Shown one piece after another: positions 11,946 to 25,395 of a stretch of 64,000 nt of DNA. This stretch comes from Isoetes taiwanensis (Eukaryota; Streptophyta; Lycopodiopsida; Isoetales; Isoetaceae). The notes beneath the pieces are model-generated. The model saw only the letters and a list, made by a program, of their open reading frames with translations, was not told the origin of the DNA and made no database searches. The DNA lies in NCBI GenBank assembly GCA_021234155.1, contig JAJEKV010000057.1, forward strand, positions 1,598,300 through 1,662,299, given 5' to 3'. Both the position numbers and the translations under genes were made by a program. The first letter of the stretch is position 1. Each line of letters begins with the position of its first letter.

Positions 11946-14900
11946 CTCCTTTATCCCAATTTGCTCTCTCTATTCCCGATCCCTTATTCCGTCCATTTCA
12001 TTATAATCTCCTATTCTCTCTTTTCATGCATTTTGTCCTTTTCCTCTTTATTAGTTCATTTTTGTCCACTTGAGCGTCGCGCTCTTTCTGTTATTCTTGA
12101 CTTCCTCGCTTTGTGCGCTGCTGTGACTCATCATGGTTAACCACAATTGATTTGTCTCATCGTCATGCGTTTGCTATGTTGACCCGGTTGTTTCCTATGC
12201 TCACGCTCCGCCGTTTTCACTGGATTCATCTGGGACTTCCTTCTTCACGCATCACCGCCTCCATTGTGTGCCCTCTCGGCTCGTTCTTACGCTCCCCTTT
12301 GGTGGTCCCAAAAGGTCATCAAGTGGCTCCTCGAGTTGTTCTCGAATGCTGCTTCTTTTGAAAATGTCATATAATAGCCTTTAAATCATAGCCTTTAAAT
12401 CCCTTGGATTCATTATTCCAATCTCCATGCTTTCTCTCCACCATAATGGGTTCTTTGGTCCAGCCCTAGATTATTCTTGAGTCACCGAGTCCACCATTGT
12501 TTTGTTCTAAATTATGTTGTTTTTACATTTGAAAGTTAAACGGATCACGGTATGCATGTGGGTATCGTTCATGAATTTTAGTCCCTTGATATTTGTTGTT
12601 ATTAAGCTATTTCTTGTGTACTCCATATATGTTCATATGTTTTAATGGTTCTCATGGATGCCACCCATGAAATTTCAGCCCTCTTGTCATAGATTCTTAG
12701 TGTCTGGATTGGTGCCTTTAGGGACCTTTGGTATTGTATTTTGTCCTTGGCTACTTTGTCTCGTTTGCTTTCGGTTCCTCTATTCTCGATCCTTTTTCCA
12801 TCCATTTTCATTTTGATCTCATGTTTGTTTCTTTTTCACCTATGTTTGTTCCTTTCCTCTTTTTTTCCATTTTATCCCTTGAGATATCTTTGCTCTGCTT
12901 ATTGTCTTGGCTTCCCTCTTTTGTCTACCTCTTGATCGGCATAATTCTTCTTGCCTTATTCGGTCCGATCATCATACCTTTTCTCGTTGACCCATACAGT
13001 GGAAGAGTTGTTTGGTATCACGTTCATCTGAAAAGATGTTCTACGATATTCCCTCTTTTGCACACATTTAAATTTCAAATAGTTGCATCATCACACATTA
13101 GGGCATGTTGTGTGGGCACAATGGGGTTGTCTTGCTTTCTTATATGGTCATTGTTCATGTTTGGATTACTTTCAGTTTTCTTTATCACGATTTCCTCATC
13201 TTGGCATTGACATCCTGCGTTGGCTCACGTGGCATCGTCTACCGGTGTTCTCAATTGCATAATTGTTTTGTCTGCTATGAAACACATTGTTCTTGTATCT
13301 CGGTCTCTATCGTCTTCACGGCGTTTATGTTGTTTCTACTTTTGAAGGATTTGTTTGGTGGTTATGCATGTAGGAGGGTATTATGTTTAGGTTTTTGTTC
13401 TTGTTTGTCGTGGATGTTTTCATTCTGATATTCAGCGTGGTTTGTTCTGGCGATACGTTGATTCTTCAATTTTGGTTCAATGCTCATTTTAACTTGTTCA
13501 CTATGTCAGATCTTCATGTCTTTCTTTTATGCATTCCATGAATTTTCACCGGTTTGATCTTTCTTGTAGGTTTATATTGTCTTCCATGAAAGTTCGATGC
13601 AGTCTATTATGCATAAATGATATAGGTTAGTATTTTGTTCTTACTTCCATAGCGTCTTGTCATTAGATATTCTGTAGTTTGTTGGTACATTGGTTCTAGA
13701 GTTTGCTTTCATGCTTTGGTGGTGGTCATAGTTGTTGTTTGTGGTGATTTTGGTGCCTTCTTTGCCTTATAGACCGTTGTCGGGGTTTATAACTATGTTC
13801 CCTTCCCCTCTGTTGCATTGGCATCTTACCTCATCTTATGATTGTTACTTTTCGGCATCAGTTGCATGCTCTGATCTCTAAGTAGTCAATTTTGATGGGG
13901 CTTGAGGGAGGTTCCTCTTTGTGTAGTAGTGACGATATTTGTGCATGACCCTTTCCCTAGAATGCTATGGTTCTCTTCTTATATAAAGAGAGAACCATCA
14001 TTCTAAAGATAAGGCTTTGCTCCGATTTTAAGCATGCGACTCTCTTTTGGACCTTTCTTTTGGCTTCACAAGCTTTCTTTGGCCCTTTCTCCCATAAAGA
14101 CTTGTGCCTTCACACTTTGTCCTCATGGGTGTTTCCTCACGGTGAGATCTTGTTGTTGCCAAGATTCTCCACCTTTTGCTATATGGGTTTAATGCGTTCA
14201 ATGTTGGCCGATGGGCTTATGCATTTTCCGGCCTTAGCGTGGTGCCGGAAGGCACCGGAGAAGCCCCACAGAACACTCTATTTTCCTATCTCGTGGCAAA
14301 CTAGGATCGCCCATGGGACATCATCACCGTCAATATTGTGTGCTCTTATATTTCTAGTCAAATTTATAGCCTGGCGACTCTTGTATGGATGGCTCTAACA
14401 CGGTTAATGATCACATATGGTTGGGTGGGTAGGCATGTTGAGACCTGTGTTTTGGAAACTACTACACGGAGAAAATACTTCACGAGGGTAGTCAAAGATG
14501 ATGACTATATTTGAGTTCTTAACATCTTCTTGACGCATCACAAAGTACCTTACAACATGTATGTACTATCTTGAACATAACACAATTTCTTTTAGTCAAT
14601 CTTGTAGTCTAGGTACTTTAAAATACAATTATGTACTTGCACATAAAATTACAGTACTTTGTTGGTACATGTGAGCTAACATGCTTTTCACCCAGTGCAT
14701 GGAGTTTGGAGCTCATTGATGTGCATGCACGCATACTTTCTCGGTCGAGCCTATATTTTCCTAACCGGTAGCCTATATGGTTTTAGAGGATCCTCGTAGT
14801 TGTCTTTTCTATTTTGATTTTGTGCTCTTGGCAATTTCTAGTCCAACTTTGTATTGACGTGGAGTGGCTCTAATACGATTGACAATCACATGTTGTTTGT

Positions 14901-15290
14901 TATTGCGGTTTGGACCTCTCGATGTGCATAAGATTGCTTTTTATCTGGCAGAGGGGCCTTGTAGGTATTATCTTGAGGACGGTTGAGTCCTTTGCTTGGA
15001 TGGATGGCGACTTGACTATTGTGGTTGTTGCGGTTTGGAAGCATTATAGTATGGCGACTTTCACGAATGTTGCATTTGGGGGCTGAACTCATTGTACACA
15101 ATTATCTTATATGCGGTGGTCTAACCGGGGTTAATTTGTTGTTTTACTCATTTGGGGTTTTATCATTTTGTTCCCCTCTTCACTCATGGATGATGATATT
15201 AGTGCATAAGGACTTTCTTATACTATTATCTGTCTTTGCTATTATCTTTAATCCTTTAATCTAAGCAAAGTTCGAGGAGAGAGTGTTCTT
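11946..15290. other. T-rich unassigned block (probably old retrotransposon or LTR)
   Basis: The plus strand is markedly T-rich over about 3.3 kb. This gives spurious hydrophobic open frames (up to 160 codons at 12728-13210) without family signature. No splice-site pattern or domain was recognised. The block includes an internal duplication (14262-14420 and 14742-14895). It follows directly on the Gypsy RT remnant and may be an unrecognised part of that or another element. Confidence 0.4.
14262..14895 (+). repeat. Diverged direct duplication, about 150 bp, spaced 480 bp
   Basis: 14262-14420 and 14742-14895 share the series TATTTTCCTA, TTTCTAGTC, then TGGCTCTAAYACGRTT and ATCACAT at matching spacings. 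The copies are clearly diverged, so this is an old duplication. Confidence 0.6.
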
Positions 15291-15394
15291 GGCCAATAGC
15301 TTTAATTATCTACGCAATTGGAATGAAAGATCAATGAACATGCAACTCAAAACACTAGACTCAAATAGACAATATGACCTTGTAAAAATATTAT

Positions 15395-16400
15395 ATCTTA
15401 ATGTCACCTTAGGGTACAAATGACGTATCTTGTGGCAGAAACAAACTTTGTCAATAAAAGGTTAAGTGGTGATCCAATGCTGTAACTAGATGTATGAATT
15501 GGCCGAAGTTCTACCTTGGGACCGCAGCTTTCATTGATCTTATTATCATGTAGTTGACATGTATCTAGCAAGTAGCTAGATCCATGCCAGCACCTATAAC
15601 CACATTGATTGCTACTATTGACCGACTTGTTTTTAGCCAACTTCATTTTCTTATCTATAAATATAACCTTTGAATATGCATCTACAAACATGTTTCATTT
15701 CGTATCAATGATATCTTCATTGACCCTGGCTAAATATTTCTTCATTCCCGTCATTGGATATTTCCTATTTCGGTGCTAGACTCCGTAATGCTGAATGATA
15801 ATTCTTTCTTTTAGCGGGTTATGCGCTTCTCTTAGAACTTTGTTAGAATATCGGTAGGCGCTCTTACGTTGGAATATACAATCTTTGCAATCATTCCTTT
15901 TGAACCATTTACGATAAAATGCTGCGTTCATTTCTATATGTTTTGACCTTTCGTGCAAAACATGATTCTTTGTCATATTTTATGTAGCTTGCACTATGTC
16001 GAATACAACAGTGGGACCATATCTATGATTTCAACTTCATTGATCATCCTTTTCATTCAAATAATTTCCTTTGCTACTAATGTTGTAGCGAGTACTACCT
16101 TACGTACTTGAAGGCGCTTTGCATTTCAACTTACAAGCCCACCTCCGGACATTAGAGATGTAACGGGATAATGGGAGCATCTATGATCAATATCATTACT
16201 TGTCCGGCATGCGCGTACTTCTGATACGATCCTCCATATGCAATTCCACGATTTATGGTGCCTTCAAGATACCTCGAATTCTTTTCTGGCTGGAGCCGAT
16301 GTTGTTTGCCGAGGTTATTATTATATCTACTTAATTAATTAGCGCAAATAGAGATATGCGATCTTGTGGCTCAACTATATACATTAAGCATATAATAGGT
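15395..16400 (-). mobile_element. Copia fragment (RNase H end), minus strand
   Basis: The minus-strand frame at 15976-15776 reads TKNHVLHERSKHIEMNAAFY, matching the Copia RNase H end (KNPV-H-RSKHI-I-YHFIRE). Upstream on the same strand, near 16045-16130, is a shifted match reading VLATTLVAKEII, the expected preceding segment (STTEAEYMA---AAKE-IW). Stops and frame changes are frequent, and no LTR was recognised. A 95-codon frame at 15691-15404 may be more of the same element but is not diagnostic. Confidence 0.7.
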
Positions 16401-18189
16401 TTTCACCAGGTACCTTTTTCATATTACTCTGCTTCCACTCCTTGGTTGTAGGTGACATGCGCTTTCGCTTATTTTATGACACGGTATAATAGGTGTGCTT
16501 GATATGTTACAATCTTGCATTTTACATTTTAATACTCCTTGAATATAATTATTCGTTTCAACCATAAAAGTTTCTTCTCTCCATTTCTCACAACATTTAT
16601 TACCAAAATTTTTAATTCTCCTAAATCTATCATTTTGAATCGCACCTTAACTGGTGCGGGTTCCAACGCCGTCGCATGTGCATAAATATATATAAATAAT
16701 TAATAATATTAATTAAATTTAATACATAATAAAAAAAAAGAAAATAGTTAACGTCCGGATCGCGACGTGATCTGAAAAAAAACTAGCAAAAGGCACACCC
16801 GGAAGGCTTTAACAAGGTTGTGCTTGTCTGCAGAGAAAAACAAACATTGACTACATTTGTTGTCCCTCTAGAAACATTATTTTTAGGGAAATTTGTAAAG
16901 CTCCTTGTATTCTCGTCTAAAGGTATTAAAAGCTAATTTTATTTTATTTGTCAAAATTCTTTTATACATCTCATGCGCGAGAAACACGAGATCCGTGATC
17001 CGGCCTTCTTCTCCACAATGGCAGACCACTACAGCCATACCTTTTGCCACAGCAGAATGTCAAAGCTTCTTGAATCGTACTTACAATAGTGTTTTATTGA
17101 TGACATTTGATTTTAGTTCAATCATCAATCCGCAGCAGGAACTAGCAATAGGTATGTTAAGCAATCCTATGGAGCAGTTCTCCCAAAGCTGGCATCGTGA
17201 AAGGTAGAAGGAGAAAATAAACTTAGCAATTTGCTCTCAACAACATTTACAATGGGAAAACTTTCAATAAAATCTTTCTTCGATTTGCGCCAACAATGTC
17301 TCAGCGATGATGAAGAATTCTGAGAAATAAAAAAGCATACAATAACCAAAACTTACGTTTGTGAAGAATCAAGTTGTTGGGCCAGGTCCTCTTCACAGGA
17401 TCACGTGTTAGCGCATCGACCAAAACAGAATTGATATGCGGAATTTCCATTTAAGCCCTTTGGATCTACCTTCCTTCCGCCGTAGTTATTTGAAAAATGA
17501 AGATCACGTTATAAAAGAATATGGCATTTGACAAATACAATAAAATTAAGGGGCTTCTTAACAATTAGATGAAATACAAAGGAATTATTTTACAAATTTC
17601 CTATTTTTTACAATACTAAGTGCTCACATTCTCCTTATTCTCTCCAAAAACTATCACAGTTTATCCTTATAAGAAAAAGTCTGATACAATGTGAATAGAT
17701 ATAGAGTGCTTGTAACATTAGTTGGCGAATGAAATTGGAAACTAGACATACTCGCTTGGTTTTGCTGTTCATTTTGAAGGGTCATTAGCTACAATAAATG
17801 AATATATCGTGGTAGACAAAACTAAGAATAGAAACTTGAATTGCATCTCTGGAATGCATATTAGCATTTAATGTTCATGCGCACTGTTGAGCTTTCTACA
17901 TTAAAAGCGATGAATACATGGAGGGATTGAAGGGTTGATATATTAAAGTCTATTCCGCTTGTTTTGATACATCTCATTCAACAATATAGATTGGTTGGTG
18001 GAATACACCATCCTTGTCTTCATGCTTTTATGCTGGGTATTGCCCTTTGATTTTGTGTATATTGGGTTCTTGATTCTTTGTGACTTACATTATTTCAAAA
18101 TATCCTAGATTTATTTATTCATCATGGACGATTTGCTTCTTCATAGAAGTAGTACGCAAATTCAAAATAAAATTTTGGGTATGTAGGCA
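16401..18189. other. Unassigned intergenic DNA
   Basis: AT-rich sequence including an almost pure A/T stretch at about 16682-16745. Short random open frames only; no gene, RNA or transposon signature recognised. Confidence 0.4.
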
Positions 18190-18840
18190 TGTAACGTGCG
18201 TTTCCCTTTGGAATCTATCATAACAAAGATCATGCCACCAAGCCATTGAAAATTGTAGTATTTACATACAATGGGTTTTATAATCGTCCGACCCATACGC
18301 ACGCCGCAGTGCGTTTTTCTTAGCGTACAATACACAAGAGGAAACTCAAGACATGTAGCATCCCTACAATATAAATGTAGGATGTCCATTTTCTTCTTTG
18401 TGACCTCAAATAATCTCCAATAGACACATGTGATTGCTAGAGAGGAGGTGAGATTGTGCATCAATATCTTCTTGTCCTTGTCTGTGACATGGCGGATGAA
18501 GGAGCATATAAGTATTAGAGCTACAAGGCGATGCCAGTCTTATGGTCACCCATACTACCAATCTATGGGATGATGCACCATAATCACTGAAATAGAGCAT
18601 GTAACATTGACATTTCCTTTGGAATCTATTGCACATAACCCTTAGCATGTCTGAGGCATTGGAAATTGTGTTTACAATGAATTCTAATGCATCAACCAAT
18701 GGGTTTATAATCTCCATGTTATTTGCATTAGCGGTTTAAAAAGTAATCAAAACCAACTTCTTTTCTTAAGTATGCTTGCAGAGAGAGGATTCCAAGATGT
18801 AACATGCCTACAGATAAATGTAGCATGCCCATTTTACGTA
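18190..18840 (+). repeat. Imperfect tandem repeat, period about 410-445 bp, two copies
   Basis: TGTAAC-TG-C-TTTCC-TTTGGAATCTAT occurs at 18190 and 18600, followed in both by CCATTGAAAATTG/GGCATTGGAAATTG and CAATGGGTTTTATAATC/CAATGGGTTTATAATC. ATGTAGCATCCCTACA at 18353 pairs with ATGTAACATGCCTACA at 18797. The copies are diverged with indels. Confidence 0.7.
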
Positions 18841-19410
18841 TAACCCCGATGAACAAATGTGCACCGGTGATATGGCATGAATCTTTGGAATATTAGCTTG
18901 TCATGACAAATCCAAATTGGTTGACCATAAGCTCATTTTGCACAGAACATGAGGGGAAAAGAAGCGATAATAAGCTTATAGTTGGTAGATGCTTGAAACA
19001 TATATAAGGAAAGGAAAAGATCCTTGGTGCATATGGTCAGGAAACACTTTCTACATATCTGAATCAAACAAGTACAGAGGGCAAAGAATGGATCTATTTG
19101 ATTGTTATACATTTCACCATCTACTAAACCATTTACCAGTATTGTTTTGACAGAAACTTGATTAGACTATTATATTCTTTCATCTATTGTGATACACCAA
19201 TACAAACATAGAAAAGCCTTTTTGCAACTTTATGATGTCTGATAAGATATATTGAATTATGTAAAGGGAGAAAGAAGCTAACTTCCATGTGCAAACTCAT
19301 TTTGTCCATCTCAAAATGAGTTTAGAGTTTGTAACATGGTTCGGTGATGAAGCGCTGATGGAGAATTGACATATGCTCTGACAGCTGAAAACAAGCCTCT
19401 TCGGCTTTAT

Positions 19411-19765
19411 CATGAGGTGCATTAGATAGATAAGATAAGAGCATCTACTATTTTTTGGAAAGCGACTAAATGCAAGGACTTGTTGAAAAGGGTATCTAAC
19501 AAAATATCGACCAAAGATATAATTCGGGAATACCACACTTGTTCCACTCATCTAGCTTGTGAGGACAAATCGCAGTTGCCCGGTTACTGCATGCGGATGT
19601 TCTCATGCGATGTCATGACGCCCGGTACATGTCTGAAACATGGCTACAAAAACGACCTTAACATGAGGTCCATTTAGACAGGCGTGAGGCACTATTTTAC
19701 GGAAATGGCTAAAAATGCGGGGACTTGTTGGAAAGGGTATATCTACCAAGCGATGAAGCTTCTTT
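19411..19765 (+). repeat. Imperfect tandem duplication, period about 250 bp
   Basis: CATGAGGTGCATTAGA at 19411 matches CATGAGGTCCATTTAGA at 19662. Both are followed by CTATTTT-(T/C)GGAAA-GCTAAA-type sequence, GGACTTGTTG and AAAGGGTAT. Confidence 0.6.
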
Positions 19766-21544
19766 ATTCACAACTAGCAAAGCTAGTTTGCGGTTAAGCA
19801 GTGGAGAAAGTGAGCGGACAAAGAGCCGAAGTGCAGAGAGATATACCGACTAAATATGCATTTAAGGCAATGTTACTTTGTTAGTAGAGGGCAATTACTT
19901 GTACTCTAAACCTAAATGATCCGACATAATTCGAGGTTGCTTACAGGATTGAGGTTGACAAAAAAGTTATGAGGAGGATATTTTATTTTGGCGAAGATGG
20001 GCATAATAAACTTGATCTGAAATCTGAAGGCTGTTTTTTATACCCGATAAACCACAGGCCCGGCATTGCTGGCCAGAGGCTAGCTTGGGCACTGAGAGAA
20101 ATATGCAGTGCGGCGAGATTCCATGTGACTTTAACATTACGGTATTACAGATCGATTCTGCCCAAAAATAAATTTGGCGGGTACCAAGCTGTTACCCTGA
20201 GAAAACTCAATAGCTGACGCCAAATATGGCGTGTTGGTCAAAGGAAATACATGTCGAAAATATATTTGAAGGTTCGGCCTTCCACCGGCATACTTACAAA
20301 AGAAGAGAAAAATGAGAGGGAAGGTGAGGTTTTACCCGAGCGCCAATGATCTCCTTAAATTAGAGTGAAAGCAAAAAGCATTCTCGACGCAATGAGAATT
20401 ATTAGTTCCTCTTCCATCTCCATTTTTCCCTATTATATAATTTAGCTAAGTGCAAAGCTTCGACCTATTTAACGCCACCTTGTGGCGACATGTAAGCTAA
20501 CTTCCTGAAAACACAAAAGATCGAGACACATATTGAGCATTCATATTTGGAGCTCATTGTTTGGGTATATGGAACAAATCCTCACACCAAGTTGAAGACC
20601 AATGGAAAACATTCAAGGGGCATTCAAGTTGACAAAAGTAAAGACTTGAGTCAAAGGGTTGGAAAGCAAGTCACAAAGAGACCCACCTGATCCAAGGTGG
20701 AAGACCCTAAAGAAGTATGTTATCTTGCCAACTTTTGAATTTTGACACTACCTTAGAGTTGTTGGCTAAAGAAGGCGGTAACTCACCTCCATTCATCCCT
20801 CATGCCCATTCCCTCACTCCATTCATTTCGTTTCATGGCTTAAAGAGTTTTCATGGGGGATTCACCTTTGTATCACATGAGTATAATATGCCACTGCGTT
20901 GCTTAAGGTGAGAAGAAATGCCCCTATATCACGTGCGCCAAAGGCTGTTGGAAACACCCCTTAAGGTGGAGAAAATGCACTGGGAATAATGGAGTGGGGG
21001 AGTTTGAAACCCCTATTGCTCGTACAAAAACATCGAAAAACCCCTTCCATGCACTCCTTGGGTTTATCTGGTCTTACGTGTGAATCCCCTTGAAGTTTTT
21101 TCCCTAGGGCAAAATCTCACACCTACACCTCTCCACATGTGCACCTTATACATTACACACACTTCATAATCCATCACCATGCACTTGATGAGTCATTAGA
21201 AACACACTCTCTAGGAAAAGAAAAAAAGAAAGAGAAGAGAAGCTTCACTAGTCCATTCCCATGGTATTCAAGACCAAAGCATGAGTTAGGATCAAATCCT
21301 AAAGGTCAAAGTTGACCCAAGTCGAAAAATATCTGGCCACCTCACCCCCTCGAAAGGTCATGCACCTCATCCATCATGCCAACTCACCCAACCGTGTCAC
21401 TCACACGCTTTGTCACACTTCATCAAGATTTTACCTAGGGAAAATTTCTTTGATATCGCGCCTTCCCACCTCATCATGCCCACATCGCCGGCATTATGTT
21501 CTTTAGCACGCGCTTCCACGATTTGTTGGGGCATGAGCCAAAAC
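19766..21544. other. Unassigned decayed repeat-like DNA
   Basis: No gene recognised. Local short repeats are present, such as CTTAAGGTG followed by GAGAA and ATGC near 20908 and 20962. The 5' half has the CG-containing, indel-scarred texture of the transposon remnants; the 3' half (20500-21500) is C-rich and could be an LTR or leader of an unrecognised element. Confidence 0.35.
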
Positions 21545-23656
21545 CTTCCGGTTATTATACCTTAAGAAAGCGATTTTGCAAAGCTTATGGCGATTATTAA
21601 ATTTGGGAATTCATCGTCGTTGGCTTAATGCTAAGGCTGGGATTTGGGGAGCAATTCACATGAGATATTATGGAAAGGCGCATATCTGCGCTTTCGAGGC
21701 GGCCCCGTCGTTCCATGGTGACATGCCTTTTCACTTTCGATTAGGTGGTCATTAGCGGGGATGCCCTTTAGCACCATTGCTTTTCACAATTGTTCGCGGA
21801 GAACTTTGTCGGTTATTCACCATTTACAGCGGCAGAGGGACTTCTCCATGGTCTTGCAATGGAGGGCTGACACGTTTACAATCAATATGGAAGCGACCAC
21901 GTTCCTCTTCCTAGTAAAGCTAATGATGAGAATCTTCTTTGCTGCCAAAATGCTTGAACACTTTTCAGCAGCCAGGTGTTCTTGTGGGGTGCTTGAGAAG
22001 TGTATAGCTTTGTGGACATTGGATAATCAGGCTCGACATGTGTTCCGCGATTATCCATGGAAATTGCTGGCATGGACATGCCATCAAAGTTGTTGGGGAT
22101 TCAGGTTAACATCCATGTTACTATGAAGTACGCATGGGAGGAGATCATTAGGGGTTTGGAGAAGCGCGTTACGGTGATCCCGCGCTAGAATTTGATATCG
22201 CGGTCGCGTGCGATTATTGTCGGTCCTTGATAGTACCCATGTTTATATGACATCCTTCTTTGCTAGCACCACGGATCAAAGTGCATGAGCTCATTGCAAT
22301 AGTTAGCAACTTTATTTGTAGTGATGTAGGAGGTGTTGTGGATTAGATGGCTTGATAAGTGCATCTTTCAAAATGGGCGGTGGTGCGGGTATGATGGACT
22401 TCTTCTGTGAGAACAAGTGCTTATTTCAAAGTTCATTGGAGACTCGAATGGTGAGGATGACTCTCACCGGTTCCGCCTTCTTAGACAAGCTCTTGATCCT
22501 TTGTATCCCCTCTGGCGAAAGGTTGTCAAACCCCGGTGATCCCCTACCTTGGGCTTTATTTGGACCTCTGCGGCCTTTTCAAAGCGCTTCTCCATTTTAG
22601 CATTGGCTTTGTTGAAGCATGGGAGAGACATCTTTTACGGCCATGCCCTCTATCCACACCCATTGGAACTCCATGGTGGTGGGCACCGCGCCTCGGAGAC
22701 CCCACCGACACCTCCATTGGCGACTCGGTTCATCCCTTACACAGGCGATGGGTTTCTTGCCCGGTGTTGTCTGCGCTCAAGCATCAGTATGAGGGAGATT
22801 GGCCCTGCGTGTGGCACGATTTGGGCAGGTTACTCTCTGGTGGGATATTGTCTCTGTAAGGAGAAGATTAAGCAGAAAATTTGCCTCTCGTGGTGCAAGT
22901 TGGTTATGGCGAAGGGATGCCATGGAATTTGTCATGAAAATATTCAAAGCCGTGGTTTTGCGGAATAGGTATCTGCTTCTTCTTTTAGCACCACAACCCC
23001 TCGATTGCGGTGGGTGCTTTTACATGTTCCCATGACCCTCTTTGTGTGGTACATGGCGATGGCTGGGATAGGTTACCCTAAAGTCTCACCAAATAGCGTG
23101 GTGGCGAGATTATCCCGCAGTGCACAGGTTAATGCCTTCGACATCAGCTATGATCTGCCCTCCTCTGCGCGTCTGCAGCCAGGGTAGAACTCTTGACATT
23201 GTCTCTCTTTGTTGATTAATCCTGAGAGTTCACCAATGATGGTCACGGCTTCTAAAGGTTTGTTTAACGATTACATTAATTTGCCGTCATCACTTTTGGC
23301 GTCTATCCAAAAACAAGGGCATTTCATCTTGGTTCGGTTGGCTCCTACTTAATTCGATATGGGGCGTCGCCGGTCTTCACATCTTCCGGCGTTTTATTTA
23401 ATGCACATACTTGGCGGTGTTATTACAGGTGGCCGGAAAAGATGTTGACTGCGGTGTTCTTCCGCGAAGCGTGCGCGGATGCTGAGAACAGGATGCCTCA
23501 TTTAAGTCTCCTATTAGGAGTAAGTACATTGTGCTCCAAGCTTCGTGCTCACGGTGGCATCTCATTATTAACACGGTTAGATGAAGACATGTAAATTTTG
23601 TACTTTTTCTCACGATTAAATAAACTTTTGGCTTTAAGATCCTTCAAAAAAAAAAG
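21545..23656 (+). mobile_element. L1-type LINE remnant, copy A
   Basis: GCPLAPLLFT at about 21759-21788 matches RT motif 4 of plant L1-type LINEs (RQGDPLSPLLF). GMPFHF/YLGLY-like pieces near 22540-22570 fit the later YLG block. The last 400 bp match copy B (26465-27670): AATGCC(T)TCGACATC, CATTTCATCTTGGTTC-GTTGGCTC, GGAGTAAGTACATTGTGCT and GATCCTTCAAAA. The element ends in an A tract at 23645-23654, consistent with a poly(A) tail. Frames are broken throughout, and no target duplication was identified. CG and GCGG motifs are frequent. Confidence 0.65.
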
Positions 23657-24367
23657 CAGGTAATAAGAATCGTCAAAGTACAAGTATACATCATCATGAA
23701 ATAAATGTATATATACATGTCAAGTGTGTGCCCGAGGACATAGCTGATCTCGCATCTCCAACAAAAATTTTTAAAATTGCATTCCGTTCTTGAGAAGCTC
23801 TTGAACTTTGCTGTAGCTAGATTAAGGCACTAGAACAAAAAATTAGAACAAAAAAAGCAAGGATAACCTTGATTCAACCTGGTAGATTTTGTCTAGAGTA
23901 CATACTTGTCTAGAACCCGCGGTTACGTTTTAAAGATCGACATCAGACTCTTAAGATGGAAGCGTGAAACTTCTTTGCGAAAATAAGACTCAGCCGTTGA
24001 AGCTTCTTATTTGGGGGCCGAGAAATAGAATGGCGGGCAACTGATTGCCGAGAAATGCGACCATGATGTCAACAAAAAAGTTTGCATATAAAAAAAAGTA
24101 GTTGAAAGAGGGCAAAATTTTAAGATGGTTAAGATTTCGAAATATGTCATGCACTCTTAATCACTTTGCAAAGGTTGCAGAGCATCAGTAATAATAATTT
24201 AAAAATATTAAAGATTAAAATTTTAGAAATATATTCTAGAGGTTAGGGCAGAACCGGCATTAGTAGCCTATAAATACCCTTCTTTTCCTTTTTCTCTGTA
24301 AATTATCCTATTGCTTCTTTGCTTTTAGAACCCAGCCATTATTTTCTTTTCTCATGAGACCACAACA
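23657..24367. other. Unassigned intergenic DNA
   Basis: AT-rich sequence with no recognised gene or repeat. A TATAAATA at about 24270 on the plus strand is followed by C/T-rich DNA, but no plus-strand coding exon follows. Confidence 0.35.
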
Positions 24368-24429
24368 TCAGCTCCAGCAGGGCGCTGAGGCTGTGGAGAC
24401 GCATTTGGAATGATAGTGTTTTCTTACTT

Positions 24430-24706
24430 GAACCATTTGGCGTCTCTTCTTTGAGGTCTTGCCACCACCGTTGTCATATTCCTTCTCTACTCTGTGAATA
24501 TATTGATCAGGGGAGTGCCGCCTATAGGTAGACCCTTCCCTTTCTGAAGGATTACTAAGAGTTTCGTAGTCAGTTCTAAGCTTTCTACTCTTTTCATTTT
24601 CGATTTCTCTTTGTCGCTGCTTCTTCTGTTTATGAAACAAGCACAATGGAAGAATGGCGTTGAAGAAGCTTGTTGCTGCTGTTGCTGGGCCAAAAGTAAT
24701 GTACAT
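24430..24706 (-). CDS. Coding-like stretch, unknown product (possible exon)
   Basis: A minus-strand frame starting with ATG at about 24706 reads MYITFGPATAATSFFNAILP, then a strongly basic/acidic tail (KQKKQRQREIENEKS) and KTSKKRRQMVQ, just before a plausible donor CAA|GTAAGA. The layout (short hydrophobic segment followed by a charged helix) suggests a small membrane-anchored protein or one exon of a larger gene. An in-frame stop lies a few codons upstream with no clear splice acceptor. I do not recognise a family; it may be a gene fragment or chance. Confidence 0.25.
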
Positions 24707-25352
24707 ACTTGGGCTTCCGACGAGACTCAAGATTCAACTTTCCTGTCAAGGTGAAATTTCTTGACCAACTTTACCATCTCGTCTACCCTTTCTCTGCGAC
24801 ACCACCAAATCCGGTCTCTTGTTTTACTCAAAATCCTTACAGCATCCTCTCCGCGCCATAATTTGCTAGTTATGCTCTTTTCTTTTTCCTTTTCTTGTCA
24901 CTTGTTTGTATTTCTGCTTTAACTTTTTGTAGCTTAGATTCAATGCTTGTAGAAGAACGGTGGGGTGTTGAAGCGTTGCCTCTATTTAGAAAGTATGCAA
25001 GAAGGATTTAACTTTAGTTTGTCACGTCGCGTTCTTATGTATTGAGTGCACCTCTCTTACAATTTATAGTGCGACCCTGCTTCTCGACATTCTCGACCCA
25101 GTACCATTGAAATTATATTTGGCCTCACATATAGCAGTGTTTATTCTTACTTTGGCTTGCATCTTATTCTTATATAACATCAAGCAATAATTTTGTCTCA
25201 ATACTTGTTTGGTATGCACATTAGCAATCTATCAAGAGCTAGCTTAACAATCCATCATAGACACGGTCAGTGCAGGGCCAGCGAATAATAAACATTTCAT
25301 AAACATTTCATAAAAATCTTTCAATCTTTAAATACTTCAATCCATATTTCAA

Positions 25353-25395
25353 GAGCTAAGCAGCATGTCTTATGGATGTAGTTGGGTTCGATTCC
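25353..25395 (+). other. tRNA-like A box/B box pair (possible SINE head)
   Basis: GGTTCGATTCC at 25385-25395 is an exact match to the Pol III B-box consensus GGTTCGANNCC, and it sits in a 5-bp T-arm-like stem (TTGGG/CCCAA). An A-box-like GAGCTAAGCAGC lies 32 bp upstream. No acceptor stem can be formed, so it is not a tRNA gene. A-rich sequence follows at 25456-25500. Confidence 0.35.

Noticed and set aside
12728-13210. 160-codon plus-strand open frame
   Set aside because: Hydrophobic low-complexity translation of T-rich DNA; no start context, splice signals or family signature.
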